The notes under the pieces were generated by a model. That model searched no databases and had not been told where the DNA came from. It saw only the letters and a list, made by a program, of their open reading frames with translations. Of a stretch of DNA of 64,000 nucleotides, positions 7,710 through 17,567 are shown in pieces. The stretch spans positions 1,054,001-1,118,000 of the forward strand of contig JAGYKX010000005.1 in the NCBI GenBank assembly GCA_018401115.1. The letters run 5' to 3'. The stretch's first letter is position 1; every line of letters starts with the position of its first letter. The DNA is from Flavobacteriaceae bacterium. GTDB lineage: Bacteria > Bacteroidota > Bacteroidia > Flavobacteriales > Flavobacteriaceae. The translations under genes were made by a program, and so were the position numbers.

Positions 7710-7850
7710 CACTATGGGCAACAGCGTATATAGTTTATGGCGGATTTTGTATCAAACTCAAAGTTTTTGTGATTTTAAAAAGGTAAAACCTTAACCGAAA
7801 AAATTCCGCTTTTTTGCCCGCCACAAACCATATACGCAAACCGTTGGCAT
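7710..7850 (+). repeat. attC-like imperfect inverted repeat, site 6
   Basis: The clearest of the sites. CAACAGCGTATATAG then TTTATGGCGG (7719-7743) pairs with CCGCCACAAACCATATACGC (7818-7837), followed by AAACCGTTG (GTTG 7843-7846). The inner loop of about 75 bases holds no gene. Confidence 0.7.
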
Positions 7851-7867
7851 TAATACTGAAAAAAAAC

Positions 7868-7908
7868 TTTGTGGGACACAATAAAAGTTGTTACTTTGTA
7901 ATTACAAA
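7868..7908 (+). promoter_or_regulatory. mazEF promoter and operator
   Basis: A -33 TTTG (7868-7871), 19 bases, then a -7 element TTACTTTG (7891-7898) match the Bacteroidetes promoter plan. A perfect 14-base palindrome TTTGTAATTACAAA (7895-7908) overlaps the -7 element and probable start point, where a MazE dimer could block transcription (inference). Confidence 0.6.
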
Positions 7909-7917
7909 TAATTAGAT

Positions 7918-8163
7918 ATGGAGACAGCTATTATAAAAATCGGAAATTCTAAAGGTCTGCGTTTAAGTAAGACAATTTTAGAAAAGTACAACATAAAAGA
8001 CAAAGTTGAAATGATTTTAGAAAAAGGACAAATAATTCTAAAACCCATTGACAAGCCGAGAAATAATTGGGAAAAAGCATTTAGAGAAATGAATGCTAAT
8101 AATGATGATGAGCTATTGCTAGACGATGTTTTTGACGATGAAAATTTCGAAGAATGGAATTAA
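7918..8163 (+). CDS. mazE: MazE-like AbrB-fold antitoxin
   Basis: 81 residues. The N-terminal swapped-hairpin DNA-binding domain is typical: IIKIGNSKGLRLSKTILEKY, then DKVEMILEKGQIILKP. The acidic C-terminus (DDELLLDDVFDDENFEEWN) would occupy the MazF RNA-binding groove. It overlaps the toxin gene by ten bases, which suggests coupled translation. It likely autorepresses at the palindrome 7895-7908. Confidence 0.92.
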   Translation: METAIIKIGNSKGLRLSKTILEKYNIKDKVEMILEKGQIILKPIDKPRNNWEKAFREMNANNDDELLLDDVFDDENFEEWN

Positions 8164-8477
8164 AACAATATTCAATTGTACTCGCAAATCTTGATCCAAC
8201 AATCGGAAGTGAAATAAAAAAAACTCGCCCTTGTGTAATTCTATCACCAAATGAAATTAACAAGTTCTTAAAAACTGTCGTTGTGGCTCCAATGACGACT
8301 AACTTGAAGAAATATCCGACAAGAATAAATGTAAAACATAACGGTAAAAATGGAATGATTGCGATTGATCAAATTCGGACAATTGACAAGACTCGAATTT
8401 TGAAAAAATTTGATCGATTAACGAAATCTGAGATAGCAGATTGTAAAAGTATAATTAAAGAAACTTTTGTTGACTAA
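8154..8477 (+). CDS. mazF: MazF/PemK-family mRNA interferase toxin
   Basis: 107 residues. The PemK/MazF motifs are visible: QYSIVLANLDPTIGSEIKKTRPCVILS at the N-terminus, VVVAPMTTNL in the middle and GMIAIDQIRTIDKTRI, where the conserved Asp-Gln-Ile-Arg lies. The enzyme cleaves RNA at specific short sequences. The start ATG lies inside the end of mazE. Confidence 0.93.
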   Translation: MELKQYSIVLANLDPTIGSEIKKTRPCVILSPNEINKFLKTVVVAPMTTNLKKYPTRINVKHNGKNGMIAIDQIRTIDKTRILKKFDRLTKSEIADCKSIIKETFVD

Positions 8478-8510
8478 ATCTGAATGAGAAACAAACTCTG
8501 AAAAAAGTAC

Positions 8511-8790
8511 TAATGCCAACAGCGCATAACAAAAATTGCGAGATTTGTGCTGAAACGAGAGTTTTGTGTATTTTTAGAGACTTAAAGTTTAACCGAAAAA
8601 TTTGTGCATTTTAAGTCGCCACTTAAACAAATAGAACCGAAGAAGAGTAACCGCATACAACAACTAAGGATTCCCCGACCACAGGTGCGGGGCAGGTGAT
8701 GTGGTTGCCAACTTATCGGTAACAGAACATGCCTTTCCCACTAGCTAGCGGGAAATCCTAGCTTGAGCGAGTCGGGCATTGTTATGCGCA
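8511..8790 (+). repeat. Probable last attC-like site, and gene-free tail of the array
   Basis: The arm TAATGCCAAC (8511-8520) is the exact reverse complement of the cassette 6 start. GCGCATAACAA (8522-8532) matches TTGTTATGCGC (8779-8789) in inverted orientation, but no GTTG follows, so this end is degenerate or marks the end of the array. The 534 bases from 8478 to 9011 hold no supported gene; several short inverted repeats (such as CCCCG/CGGGG near 8673-8692) lie in the loop. Confidence 0.45.
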
Positions 8791-9011
8791 CCGCCTTATG
8801 GGGTTTTCCGCAAAATTTACCTTATTTTGAAGGAGGCTTTTGATTTCAGCCTACATTTCACCCAGTGGGTATTGCTGAATTCAACGTTTTAGATGGTCTG
8901 ACAACTTGATTTATTGACCATGCCTGAAATGGGTTGGCACTTTTTATTCAACCTATTTGATGTTGGCTCACAATGCCCCAAAGCCAAGGTATTCAGCACA
9001 TGAAAAGCCTA

Positions 9012-10579
9012 CTATGCTAGATTATTCTGTTTCAATATCTTCCTGTAAACTCGACCATTGTCTTTGATGAGTTTCAGTAATACTCCATTCGTCCATCCAA
9101 AACCGTCTTGCACAGGATATTCACCACCACCGCTCGTTAAGTTGGTATCCATGACATTGTATTTCTCCATGAGTTTTCCCGTTGCTCGGAAAACCTTCAC
9201 ATTTAATTTGATCCACCGCTCCAAGATGAGCCGGGCGATTCGAATTTCTCTGTAATGTTGTAAGGCCGTAATGCCGATGTATTGCAGGGGCGCCCAGCCA
9301 TTGGGCGCATCCCACTGCTGACCTGAATTGATATGGGTTGTTAATAAACCACCTTCTGCCAGTAATTCTTTTTCTACCATTTGGGCACAACCCGCCACTT
9401 GCTTGGGTCTGCATAATTTGAAAAACATGGGGAACAAACCCGCTGCATGAATGCTTTCCGTATTTTTTGCTCTGTAAAAAGGTAATCGTGATAGTACTTT
9501 GTGGTTTCATTCCAAAAGTAAGTATCCATGGCCAGCCTACGGTCAACGTATTTTACACGATAGGCATTGGCCTTTTCCTCCTGATTGGCAATGCTGTAAT
9601 ATTTTGCAATCATCTCCTCCAAATGATATAAGAGGCAGTTTAAATCGACTGGAATAATTTCGGTTGTCCGAATGGTGCTTAAATCCATCGGGTCTTTACA
9701 CCACCGTGAGCTGAAATCCCAACCGGATTCGCAAGCTGCTCTGATATTCAGAAGGGTCTCTTTGCCTTTTTCACCCAAAGATTCAGTCAATTCGCGGTCA
9801 TCGCGGTACATTTCCGCACGTGGTCGGGCTGAGTTATCGAAGTATCGGTTTAAAAGGATGCCATTTGGCATGCGTACTACTCTTTTGGAAGCTGGGTTTT
9901 CTGCTGTGCATTGTTCACTGTCTTTCATCCAAAACGCATACTCTGTTTCTAATGCCGAACCATATCGTAGCAGGGCTTGCTTACCTGCTTCCTTGTCATG
10001 AATGTTTAAATGATCAACCAGAAGCTTTACCATGAGAGAGAAAAAAGGTGGCTGAGACCTTCCCAGATAATAGGTGCGATTGCCATTGGGAATGAATCCA
10101 AATTTTTGAATCATATGCTCGAAATTATCAATCATATGCTGAACCATCTCGGTCTCATTACTTTCCAATAACCCAAGCATGGTGAAATAACTGTCCCAGT
10201 AATAAATTTCGTTGAAGCGGCCTCCGGGAACCACATACGGATAAGGTAAAGGAATGAGCGTTGAGTAAAAATCCGATTCCTCAGGATCACGCGACAGAAT
10301 AGGCCAGAGGTTTTGGATATGTTCCTCGATGGGCAGGCTGGAATCACTCTCGTAAGTATGGGCGAGGGTAGGAGCTTCATCGAAATGTCGATAGAAGAAG
10401 TCCTTAATGTCAAAGTTTTTACCTTTTTTTTCTTCTCGATAATGATCGAGCACGACAGCAGGAGCATCCAGTGTCACGGCATCCGAAATGGTTTTGCCAT
10501 CAGGCCACAAGCCCGACTTATGAAGATCATCAAAAAGTTCTTGAAAATCTATTTCTAAAAATACCAGTCGATTACGCAT
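9012..10579 (-). pseudogene. Trehalase, GH37, with one frameshift (probably a complete gene in reality)
   Basis: Alpha,alpha-trehalase splitting trehalose into two glucoses. No signal peptide, so cytosolic (TreF-like). The first frame (10579 to 9374) holds signature 1, PGGRFNEIYYWDSYF at residues 118-132, and the acid Asp288 in ESGWDFSSRW. The second frame (9437 to 9012) holds signature 2, QWDAPNGWAPLQ, and the base Glu in GGGEYPVQDGFGWTNGV. They join cleanly if one A is added to the six-A run read on the minus strand near 9470 (FTEQK then NTESIHAAGLFPMFF), which gives 522 residues, normal for the family. Hence a homopolymer error or recent mutation. It reads towards the cassette array and is not in an operon. 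Confidence 0.88.
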
Positions 10580-10858
10580 GAGCTTAGATTTTATGCTGTC
10601 ACAATTTAAGGGCTTATGACAATAAATGCCAATGGAAGATGGTGGCAGTTATTTTATGAGTTATAAATTACAGATAATCAGCACACTAAATTTTAATTCA
10701 AAAGTTTTTTAGGCTTTTTGTAAGGAATCGAGGGGCTTTCTTCATCTATTTTTTGTTTCCTCAAGGGTATTGAAAGCCCTTAGAAATCATATATCCTTGT
10801 CTTATTCATTTGCAAGCCCCCCTTTCATGGCTTATCTTATGGGAATTCTATGCATATG

Positions 10859-13800
10859 ATGGAACACAACATAAGAAAGATTAAGAAATTACTCGTCGCC
10901 AACCGCGGTGAAATTGCGATACGCATTCTTGCGAGCCGCTTCGGAAATGAAAATCCGCACGGTGGCCATGTACACCTACGAAGACCGATATTCTCTTCAC
11001 CGCTACAAAGCAGATGAGGCGTATCAAATTGGAGCCGATGACGATCCGTTGAAGCCTTATTTGGACATCGAAGAAATTGTGGCCTTAGCCAAACGCGAAG
11101 GTGTAGATGCCATACATCCCGGTTATGGCTTTCTTTCTGAGAATGTACATTTTGTGCGCGCTTGTCAAGCCGCGGGCATCACCTTTGTTGGTCCTGAGCC
11201 ACAAGTGATGGAGCAATTGGGCGATAAAGTAAAGGCTAAAATCGTGGCGCGAAAAGCCAATGTGCCCTTGATTGAGGATAGCGAAAAAGAATTGATCAAT
11301 AGCGACATCGCCTTGCAAGAAGCCAAGCGCATTGGCTTCCCTGTGATGGTCAAAGCCGCTGCCGGTGGTGGTGGCAGGGGCATGCGTGTAGTGCGCAGTG
11401 AGAAAGAACTGGTGAATGCCTACGAAGACGCTAAAAGTGAAGCCAAAAAAGCTTTTGGGGATGATACCATCTTTATTGAGAAATTCATTGAGAACCCCAA
11501 GCACATTGAAGTGCAAATCATGGGGGATAATTACGGGAATCTGGTGCATTTGTATGAGCGAGACTGTTCGGTACAGCGCAGGTACCAGAAGGTAGTGGAA
11601 GTGGCTCCTTCCATTGGCCTAAAAGATGAAACCCGCGAAAAGTTGTATGCATATGCGCTGAAGATAACCCGTGAAGTCAATTATAATAATGTCGGTACGG
11701 TGGAGTTTTTGGTAGATGCCAATGAAGACATCTTTTTCATTGAAGTCAACCCTCGGGTACAAGTAGAACATACCATCACCGAGCAGATTACGGGTATCGA
11801 CATTGTACGTTCTCAAATTGAAATTGCCCAAGGCTATCCGCTCGATCATCCACGCCTCTACATTCGCAGTCAGGATGATGTGAAAATCAATGGATTTGCC
11901 ATTCAGTGCCGCATTACTACAGAAGATCCGGAAAATCAGTTCACACCAGATTATGGAACCATCATTGCTTACCGCTCACCGGGAGGCTTTGGCATCCGCC
12001 TCGATGCGGGAAATTGCTATGCAGGAGTAACCATTTCGCCTTTCTTCGATTCCATGCTGGTGAAAATTACAGCTACGGGCCGAACCTTAAAAGGAGCTTC
12101 TCAACGCCTGCAAAGGGCACTTTCCGAGTTTCGAATCCGTGGGGTCGTTACCAACAAAGGCTTTTTAGAAAATGTACTGTCGCATGAGGTTTTTTATACC
12201 GGAAAAGCAACCGTAAAGTTCATTGAAGATCATCCTGAGTTGTTCAAAATGAGGCGCTATATGAACCGCGCCACACGCTTGCTGAATTATTTGGGCGAGG
12301 TCGCTGTCAATGGCAATCCGAGCGTGAAGAAAATTGACCCTTCAGTCAAGTTACGCATCCCTAAAGTACCCGACTATGATCGTTTAGGTGAATACCCAAA
12401 AGGCACCAAGCAAGTGCTAGAAGAAAAAGGACCCGAAGGCTTAGCCCGATGGATCAAAGAACAAAAACAAATTCTTTTTACAGATACGACTTTGCGCGAT
12501 GCACATCAGAGTTTATTGGCTACACGCATGCGCAGTTTAGACATGTTGAAGGTAACTCCGGGTTATGCCAAAAATCACCCTGAGATTTTTTCTCTTGAAA
12601 TGTGGGGAGGTGCTACTTTTGATGTAAGCATGCGTTTTTTGAACGAAAACCCATGGGAGCGACTCATAAAAATCAGAGAAGCTGCTCCGAATGTTTTGTT
12701 GCAGATGCTCCTAAGGGGATCTAATGCAGTAGGTTACAAGGCCTATCCCGATAATTTAATCGAGCGCTTTATTGAAAAGACAGCCGAAAATGGCATGGAT
12801 GTGTTCCGTATTTTCGATTCGCTGAACTGGGTGGAAGCCATGAAGGTAAGCATACGCACAGTGCGCGAGCGCACCAATGCGGTGGCCGAAGCATGCATGT
12901 GCTATACAGGAAATGTACTCGACAAAAACAGCAAGTACAACCTGCAATATTACTTAGACTTGGCCAAGGCTTTGGAAGAGGAAGGAGCACATATTTTAGC
13001 CATCAAAGACATGGCTGGTTTGCTCAAGCCTGAAGCTGCTACCGTCTTGATAGGTGCTTTGAAAGAAGCTACAGACCTGCCCATTCATTTACATACGCAT
13101 GATACTTCTTCGATGCAGGCTGTTACTTATTTTAAGGCCATCGATGCAGGGATAGATATTGTAGATGTGGCCATGGCATCTATGTCCGGGCTCACATCAC
13201 AGCCTAATTTTAATGCATTGGTAGCCGCCTTGCAAGGGCATGAACGTGACCCCAAGATGAATTTGAACTCGTTGAATGCCTATAGCTCGTATTGGGAAGA
13301 TGTACGCGAGTATTATTACCCCTTTGAGAGCGGCTTGAAAGCGGGAACGGCTGAAGTATATGACCATGAGATCCCGGGCGGGCAGTATTCTAACCTGCGT
13401 CCGCAAGCGGAGGCGCTCGGCTTGGCCGATCAATTCCAGCAAGTGAAAAAGAACTATGCTTTGGTGAATCAAATGTTTGGTGAAATTGTCAAAGTTACCC
13501 CTTCCAGTAAGGTGGTTGGAGATATGGCCATCTTTATGACTTCAAACAACCTGACGCCTGAAGATATTTTTGAAAGAGGGGAGAGCTTGTCTTTTCCGAG
13601 TTCAGTGGAAAGTCTTTTTATGGGCGATCTGGGTCAAATGCCCGGTGGGTTTCCCGAAAAGCTTTCTAAAATTATTTTGAAAGGGAAAAAGCCTTACACC
13701 GACCGACCCAATGCACATTTAGCAGCTGTCGATTTTGAAGAGGAGTTCAAGGCTTTTCAAAAGGAGTTTGACGAGTATTGCAATGAGTTAGATTTTCTTT

Positions 13801-14306
13801 CCTATCAGCTTTATCCCAAAGTTTTTAAGGAGTTCTATCAACATTGGTTGAAATTTGGAGCGGTGTGGCAATTGCCTACCAAAGCCTTCTTTTTTGGTGT
13901 GAAAGAAAACGAGGAGTTGTTTGTAGAAATTGGCAGAGGCAAGCACATCATCATTAAGATGCTGTACAAAAGTGAGGTGAATGAGGAGGGCATGCGCAAG
14001 GTTTTCTTTGAGTTGAATGGCCAAACCAGGGTCATTGAAGTCAGAGACAAAAACTACAAAGTCACCAAGGTACAAAACCAGAAAGTTAAAAATGACAAGC
14101 AGGTAGGAGCTCCGCTACAAGGAAAACTTTCTGAAATCAAAGTGAAGGTAGGCGATGCAGTTAAAGAAAATGATGCTTTATTTGTGATTGAAGCCATGAA
14201 AATGGAAACTACAGTCGCAGCGCCCAAAGCGGGTAAAATTGCCAAAGTGCACCTGACCGATGGCACCATGGTAGAACAAGATGATGTGGTGGTTGAATTT
14301 GAATAA
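10859..14306 (+). CDS. pyc: Pyruvate carboxylase, with a frameshift near the N-terminus
   Basis: Biotin enzyme converting pyruvate, ATP and bicarbonate to oxaloacetate. The real start is ATG 10859 (10850 and 10856 also in frame): KIKKLLVANRGEIAIRIL is encoded to CTT 10930. One extra G at about 10931 then shifts the frame to RAASEMKIRT, which runs intact to 14306. Restored length is 1148. Order: biotin carboxylase (AAAGGGGRGMRVV, then EVNPRVQVEHT); carboxyltransferase (DTTLRDAHQSLLATRMR, the metal-site Lys in AIKDMAGLL, HLHTHDTS); biotinyl carrier with EAMKMET, Lys1114. The next gene begins at the base after the stop. Confidence 0.93.
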
Positions 14307-15197
14307 ATGATAGAAAACGTAAAGAACATTGAAAAGGTGCTGATCCTCGGAGCGGGCACCCTCGGACTCAGAGTGGGTTTGCAATCCGCATTAAGTGGTT
14401 TTGAAACCACCATTTACGATGTGCATGCTGAAGCATTAGAAAAGGCCATCGTTGTCCAACAGGCCATTTTGCATCAGCTCATCAAACATGAAAAAATATC
14501 GGAAGACCAAGCCGAAAAGGCAAAGGCGAACATCAGCTTTACCACAGAAGCTGCATTAGCTGCCGATGACGCGGATTTGATCAATGAGTCGGTTACTGAA
14601 GATTTGGAGTTGAAAAAGAAAGTTTGGGCACAGTTTGGTGACTTATGTCCTGAAAAGACCCTTTTCACCTCCAATACTTCTTATTTATTGCCTTCTCAGC
14701 TGGCGGAGGCGACAGGCAGACCCGAGCAGTTTTGCAATTTCCATTTTCACGATGTGTTTTACGCCAATGTGGTGGACATTATGCCCCACAAGGGAACGGC
14801 ACAGCCGTTGATTGATCTGCTGATGGAGCTAGGCCCTATTTTGCAGCAGACACCTATATTGGTGAAAAAAGAAAACCCTGGCTATGTGTTCAATTACATG
14901 CTCATGGCCTTAATTGGTGCAGCCGGAGCCTTGAAAACCATGGATGTGGCCACCATCGAAGACATTGACCGTAGCTGGATGGGGAACTTCAAAATGGAAA
15001 TGGGGCCATTTGGTGTACTCGATACGGTAGGGCTGGATACCGCTTGGCACATCACGAGCAATCAACCCGACAAAAAGAGTCAAGCTTTTGCCGCCCTGCT
15101 CAAAACCTATATCGATGCCGGGAAATTAGGGGTAAAGACTGGAGAGGGTTTTTACATCTATCCGCACCCGAAGTACAAAAATCCGGGCTTTGTCTAG
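14307..15197 (+). CDS. 3-hydroxyacyl-CoA (3-hydroxybutyryl-CoA) dehydrogenase
   Basis: 296 residues. N-terminal Rossmann fold with VLILGAGTLGLRVGLQSA (about residues 11-28), then LINESVTEDLELKKKVW. The catalytic region reads FTSNTSYLLPSQLA and FHFHDVFYANVVDIMPH; the canonical catalytic His lies in the FHFHD segment. The C-terminal domain (NPGYVFNYMLMA, then GPFGVLDTVGLDTAW, GVKTGEGFY) is typical of FadB/HBDH proteins. It oxidises 3-hydroxyacyl-CoA with NAD. It starts immediately after pyc (TAAATG), so both are probably co-transcribed; the metabolic link is not obvious. Confidence 0.88.
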   Translation: MIENVKNIEKVLILGAGTLGLRVGLQSALSGFETTIYDVHAEALEKAIVVQQAILHQLIKHEKISEDQAEKAKANISFTTEAALAADDADLINESVTEDLELKKKVWAQFGDLCPEKTLFTSNTSYLLPSQLAEATGRPEQFCNFHFHDVFYANVVDIMPHKGTAQPLIDLLMELGPILQQTPILVKKENPGYVFNYMLMALIGAAGALKTMDVATIEDIDRSWMGNFKMEMGPFGVLDTVGLDTAWHITSNQPDKKSQAFAALLKTYIDAGKLGVKTGEGFYIYPHPKYKNPGFV

Positions 15198-15288
15198 GGA
15201 GGCAACCATTGCTAAAAATTAAAGCCTTACCTTTGTACAACTTGCTGAAGACCTTATTTCTTCAGCATGTCACTTTAAATTATCATGC

Positions 15289-16512
15289 ATGTCATTTGAC
15301 GCCCTGGGACTATCGAAGTCCCTCATCCACGCTGTAGAAAAACAAGGCTACAGTCAACCCACTGCCATTCAAGAAAAAGCCATCCCTACCATTTTACAGG
15401 GGAAAGATGTGCTTGCTTCCGCCCAAACCGGTACCGGAAAAACAGCAGGATTTGTATTACCTATTTTGCAACTGCTGGGAGAACGCTCACAGCCTAAGAA
15501 TAGGCCTGTTCGTGCTTTGATCCTAACGCCTACCCGAGAGCTGGCCGCTCAAGTAGAGCAAAGCGTGGTAGATTATGGTGCTTTTGAGCATTTATCTTCC
15601 ACTGTGATTTTTGGTGGTGTGAAGCAAAACCCACAGGTACAACAATTGCGCAGGGGAGTAGATATAGTTATTGCCACCCCAGGCAGGTTATTAGACTTAG
15701 TCAATCAAGGCCTTTTGAATTTGTCTCGTGTAGAAATATTGGTACTCGATGAAGCCGACAGAATGTTGGACATGGGCTTTGTGAGAGACATTAAAAAAAT
15801 CATTCAATTGCTGCCACAAAAGCGGCAGAACCTTTTGTTTTCTGCTACTTTCTCGAAAGACATCAAGGCTTTGGCAGCTACTTTTTTGCATCAGCCGGTG
15901 CGCATCGAAGCTACGCCTGAGAATACTACGGTAGAGAAGATCGAGCAATTTGTTTATGCGGTAGACAAATCACGCAAGGCCGACTTGGTGGTTCACTTGA
16001 TCAAGGAAGGGGATTGGCAGCAAGTACTTATTTTTACGCGCACCAAACATGGTGCCAACCGACTGAGCGAGAAGTTGGAGAAAAGCGGTATCCGCTCGGC
16101 AGCCATCCACGGCAACAAAAGCCAGGGAGCACGAACCAAGGCTTTAGCAGGCTTTAAAGCCGGGCAAATACGCGTGTTGGTCGCTACCGACATTGCGGCC
16201 AGGGGACTTGATATTCCTTTGCTGCCTCACGTTATTAATTTTGAATTGCCCAATGTGGCCGAAGACTATGTACACCGCATTGGTAGAACAGGTAGGGCAG
16301 GCGCAACGGGGCAAGCCATTGCCTTGGTAACGGCCGATGAAAAACCCTTGGTGCATGCCATTGAAAAACTGGTAGATGAGCCTTTGATTTTCGATGTAGT
16401 CGCAGGCTTTGAACCTAAGGAAGGCCCAAGCCAAAAGACATCATCGAAACGCCCCCAACAAAAACCAAGACCGAAAAATACCCGCAGCCGCGAACCGAGA
16501 AGGAGGAGGTAA
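15289..16512 (+). CDS. rhlE: DEAD-box RNA helicase, RhlE-like
   Basis: 407 residues. All DEAD-box motifs are visible in order: the Q motif [49 protein letters not shown], the RecA2 motifs [11 protein letters not shown] and [12 protein letters not shown], and [11 protein letters not shown] basic tail ([20 protein letters not shown]) would bind RNA without specificity. RhlE-type enzymes take part in RNA turnover and ribosome assembly, often under cold stress. The ATG 15289 overlaps another ATG at 15285 in a different frame. Confidence 0.92.
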   Translation: MSFDALGLSKSLIHAVEKQGYSQPTAIQEKAIPTILQGKDVLASAQTGTGKTAGFVLPILQLLGERSQPKNRPVRALILTPTRELAAQVEQSVVDYGAFEHLSSTVIFGGVKQNPQVQQLRRGVDIVIATPGRLLDLVNQGLLNLSRVEILVLDEADRMLDMGFVRDIKKIIQLLPQKRQNLLFSATFSKDIKALAATFLHQPVRIEATPENTTVEKIEQFVYAVDKSRKADLVVHLIKEGDWQQVLIFTRTKHGANRLSEKLEKSGIRSAAIHGNKSQGARTKALAGFKAGQIRVLVATDIAARGLDIPLLPHVINFELPNVAEDYVHRIGRTGRAGATGQAIALVTADEKPLVHAIEKLVDEPLIFDVVAGFEPKEGPSQKTSSKRPQQKPRPKNTRSREPRRRR

Positions 16513-17567
16513 ATGGCAAGCCCAAGTAAGTTTTAGCTTGTGATAAGTATGTTGTATAAAGCTTCTTTCTTTGAGTTTTACTAAATCATCTAACTAGTTG
16601 AGAGAATTCTGAGCTGCGCTTGGCTGAATACTGCTGTTTTCAAGTCAGAAGCATATGATTTTCGTTGTGTGTAAATCATATTTCTACCACTGAAAAGCGA
16701 TTTATCTTTTCTCTTGACAGATAAGGCTTTAATTATTTCATGATTACCTTTTGATTGATTCGCTTTTTAAAATTGGAGAACGATCAAGAATGTGTGCTGT
16801 TTGAATTCTAGTTGATCTGCACATGTTAATTTTATGCTTTGTTTGAAATTGGTAAATTTTGTTTAGTAGAAGCTTAAATTGATGGCGGCTAAATATAAAA
16901 GGTCAATAAAAAAAGGCATTTGATGAATTGCCTGGGGATGTTTTGTATCTCATTTATACATCAAACCAACCGCTCAAACCCCATCAACCCAATAAACCAA
17001 CCCATACGGCCATTAGCTGTTGGACATTTGCTTTTAGCGAGCCTGAATTACAATTCATCAATTCATCCCTTGGCTCTTACCTCTCAACCCTAAACGCTCC
17101 TCTCTAACCACAACAAACCAATAACCCCAATATCTATAGGTATCAAGCAAAAAAATTTTAAAATCAAGACAAAATATACCTATATGTGCCTCTTAGATAT
17201 CATGTACCGTAAAGATAAGTATGCGCTAATTAAGCTGATAATTAGAAGAGGAGTGTGTAAAGTAAGGTATATCCGACACTATTTACCCCCAATAAAAAAT
17301 ATAAATAAATGTTGTTTAGTATTGAAGAGCTTGTTATGTTTGATATATCATTTCTAAATGAAGTAATATCGATATATTGATTGAGAACCTTATAAATTAA
17401 ACTCAGTTGAAAGGTTGTTTGGTAATTATAAAATATTGTACTGAGGATTTGATAAAAAAAGTCGTCAGTAATGAATTTGAGTAAAAAGGTTTAAAGGTGT
17501 GCATTTGCTCAACCTGTAGAAGGAACAGTGCCATTCTTGAGTCCTAAATGTGTAATGTAGTAATAGA
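16513..17567 (+). other. Long A+T-rich intergenic stretch before the peptide island
   Basis: About 1050 bases with no open frame or RNA gene I can support on either strand. It separates housekeeping genes from the peptide export island and probably contains the island's first promoter. I see no convincing TAnnTTTG element next to the 17568 start, nor any direct repeat that would mark an integration site. Confidence 0.5.

Larger units (their letters stand above)
1471..8790 (+). mobile_element. Integron-like cassette array without visible integrase (six toxin-antitoxin/defence cassettes)
   Basis: Six compact gene cassettes follow each other in one direction: 1529-2493, 2494-5117, 5118-5997, 5998-6963, 6964-7842 and 7843 to about 8790. 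Each begins GTTG or GTTA and each ends in an imperfect inverted repeat that runs from AAC to GTT. The first bases of a cassette are the reverse complement of the first arm of its own terminal repeat: GTTGTGCGG with CCGCACAAC (cassettes 1 and 4), GTTGTGT with ACACAAC (2), GTTACCCTT with AAGGGTAAC (3), GTTGGCATTA with TAATGCCAAC (6). Cassette 5 matches only GCAAC. This is what integron attC recombination predicts for circularised cassettes. Array, ends and duplication are seen; calling it an integron or CALIN is inference, since no intI gene lies in the window and the cores are not the canonical GTTRRRY. Confidence 0.7.

Noticed and set aside
9672-10001. Open frame opposite the trehalase gene
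   Set aside because: It is antisense to a well-supported catalytic domain and has no features of its own.
15044-15337. Open frame across the end of the dehydrogenase and start of rhlE
   Set aside because: It is a shifted-frame shadow of two well-supported genes.
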